A stretch of DNA of 64,000 nucleotides from Montifringilla adamsi (Eukaryota; Chordata; Aves; Passeriformes; Passeridae): the NCBI GenBank assembly GCA_017590115.1, contig JAGGNK010008337.1, forward strand, positions 5,819,609 through 5,883,608. Reading direction: 5' to 3'. Made by a program: the position numbers and the translations under genes. Numbering within the stretch: position 1 is the stretch's first letter; each line of letters opens with the position of its first letter. The notes under the pieces are model-generated. The model did not search any database, was not told where the DNA came from, and was given only the letters and a program-made list of their open reading frames with translations. Of the stretch, positions 62,901-64,000 are shown piece after piece.

Positions 62901-63916
62901 GAAGAAATACATAAAATATTTAGCAGGAGCAATAGGATGCTGACAGTCACCTGCACAGATGTGGTGACAATAAATGGTACTAATATTCTTTGCCAGATGT
63001 TGGAGTTACAACAATGGGTGCAGATATCTTAGTAGAACTTGGAAAATTCCAGATTTAATGCTATTGTTCCTGCCTAAATTGTTGGAAGATATGGGTTGTA
63101 TGCTAATTACATTTTTATCTTTGTCATTCTTTAATATTTTAAAAATTCCAATCAGTGATCGCTTTTTTCTGTTTTTCAACATCTGTTTTTTTAATTAAAT
63201 CCCTGCATGATTTGCAGCTCATTCTTCATCAGTTTGTCCTCCAAACTGTTGTCAAAACCAGTTAATTTGTTGCTCTGTCTAAATAACTAAAATGGAAGAC
63301 AAAAAGGCATAAAGCTTTCTTATTACTGTTTGACATGAACAGGTGTAAAGCAAAACAACACTACCAAATCTACAAACACTAGCAGTAGTGTCTCTTTGCT
63401 TTTCATGGCTCTACATCTCAAACCTGTTGGTTATTCTTCTAAGCACTGTACCATGTAGGCTTAATTTCCTTGTGTAACCTGAACCATTAATTTAAAAAAT
63501 ATTAAAATATTTCTTGCAAGATCATGTTTGAGTGATAATGTTGGTCAGCAGAAACCCCAACACCCAGTCTGGTTCATTCCATTTTTTTTCTAAACCTTTG
63601 TGACAGGTTTGAATAGCAAAGGTATCATTTCCAGGACAGCAGAGCTAGTTATCCATGCTCCAAAATCACAAAAGTTTTTGTAACAAAAGTACAACTAGAT
63701 AGAGTTGAATATATATAAGTATATAGAAAAATGTAGAAATGTCTTGCTTTCAAGCACAAAAAAGGCATTTCATCTCTTTGCTTCTTTAATAGAAATGCTG
63801 TGTCTCGGCAAGATAATTTTTCTGTTTGTTTGTTTAACTTCTGCCTGTTGCCAGGGATTTTTTTCTATACCCATTATGTTTGTTTTCAGATTGTATAATA
63901 TTTCTTTTTGCATTAG
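62901..63916. other. Unique non-coding DNA
   Basis: No gene or transposon is recognised. A short 'tttgtttgtttaa' run lies near 63822. The final part holds a branch-point-like and T-rich tract leading to the exon-like segment below. Confidence 0.45.
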
Positions 63917-63983
63917 GCTGTTCAATTATGGCAGGCACACAACAGCACTACAGGAAAACAATAAAGAGATTCTTACAATGCGG
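63917..63983 (+). other. Exon-like 67-bp segment at window end
   Basis: The tract 'atatttctttttgcattag' (a plausible 3' splice site) ends at 63916, and 'atgcgg|gtaaaat' gives a 5' splice site after 63983. One frame (from 63918) is open for exactly 22 codons, beginning LFNYGRHTTALQ and ending KEILTMR, consistent with a phase 1 to phase 0 exon. A second frame is also open to the donor, which weakens the case. The composition is protein-like, but I cannot name a gene. If real, the window is the inside of a very long intron of a plus-strand gene. Confidence 0.28.
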
Positions 63984-64000
63984 GTAAAATATATGAAAAG

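Noticed and set aside
62615..62914. 99-codon frame as a gene
   Set aside because: Its second half is the TA/TG microsatellite read as Tyr/Ile/Cys-rich peptide.

Overview
The window reads as vertebrate nuclear DNA from a bird, most likely a songbird. Three things point there: CR1 LINE 3' ends of the avian type (four fragments), solo LTRs that resemble passerine endogenous retrovirus families with 6-bp target duplications, and a lack of mammalian-type SINEs such as Alu, B1 or MIR. The DNA is AT-rich and CpG-poor except for one CpG island. I find no protein-coding gene that I can support. The open frames present are short, have no recognisable domain and mostly lie in GC-rich or repeat sequence. 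The window is best described as a gene desert or the inside of a very long intron.

Layout. 1-5164: unique non-coding DNA with a CR1 3' end near 1.1-1.24 kb. 5165-5402: a CpG island with three related GC-rich motifs, one close to the CTCF core, and a 42-codon ORF in a good Kozak context; this is the best promoter or insulator candidate. 5403-24278: unique DNA with a 126-bp tandem duplication (7.5 kb), a perfect 12-bp-stem hairpin (9.9 kb), two small CR1 fragments (13.7 and 20.1 kb) and two weak exon-like spots (10.5 and 17.9 kb). 24279-24675: a solo retroviral LTR on the minus strand with exact 6-bp target duplications. 24682-40323: the longest repeat-poor stretch, with a three-copy 64-bp minisatellite (32.7 kb) and blocks that look like possible conserved regulatory DNA. 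40324-40800: the longest CR1 fragment, with its 3' end duplicated. 46863-49982: a cluster of two same-family LTRs, the first interrupted by an LTR of a different family. 49983-64000: mostly unique DNA, with a TA/TG microsatellite at 62.7-62.9 kb and an exon-like 67-bp segment at the very end.

Nothing here forms an operon, pathway or defence system. The main supported content is a history of retroelement insertion and small tandem duplications in otherwise unique DNA. The leading functional candidate is the CpG island. Statements about conservation or regulation are inference from base composition and motifs; I could not run alignments.
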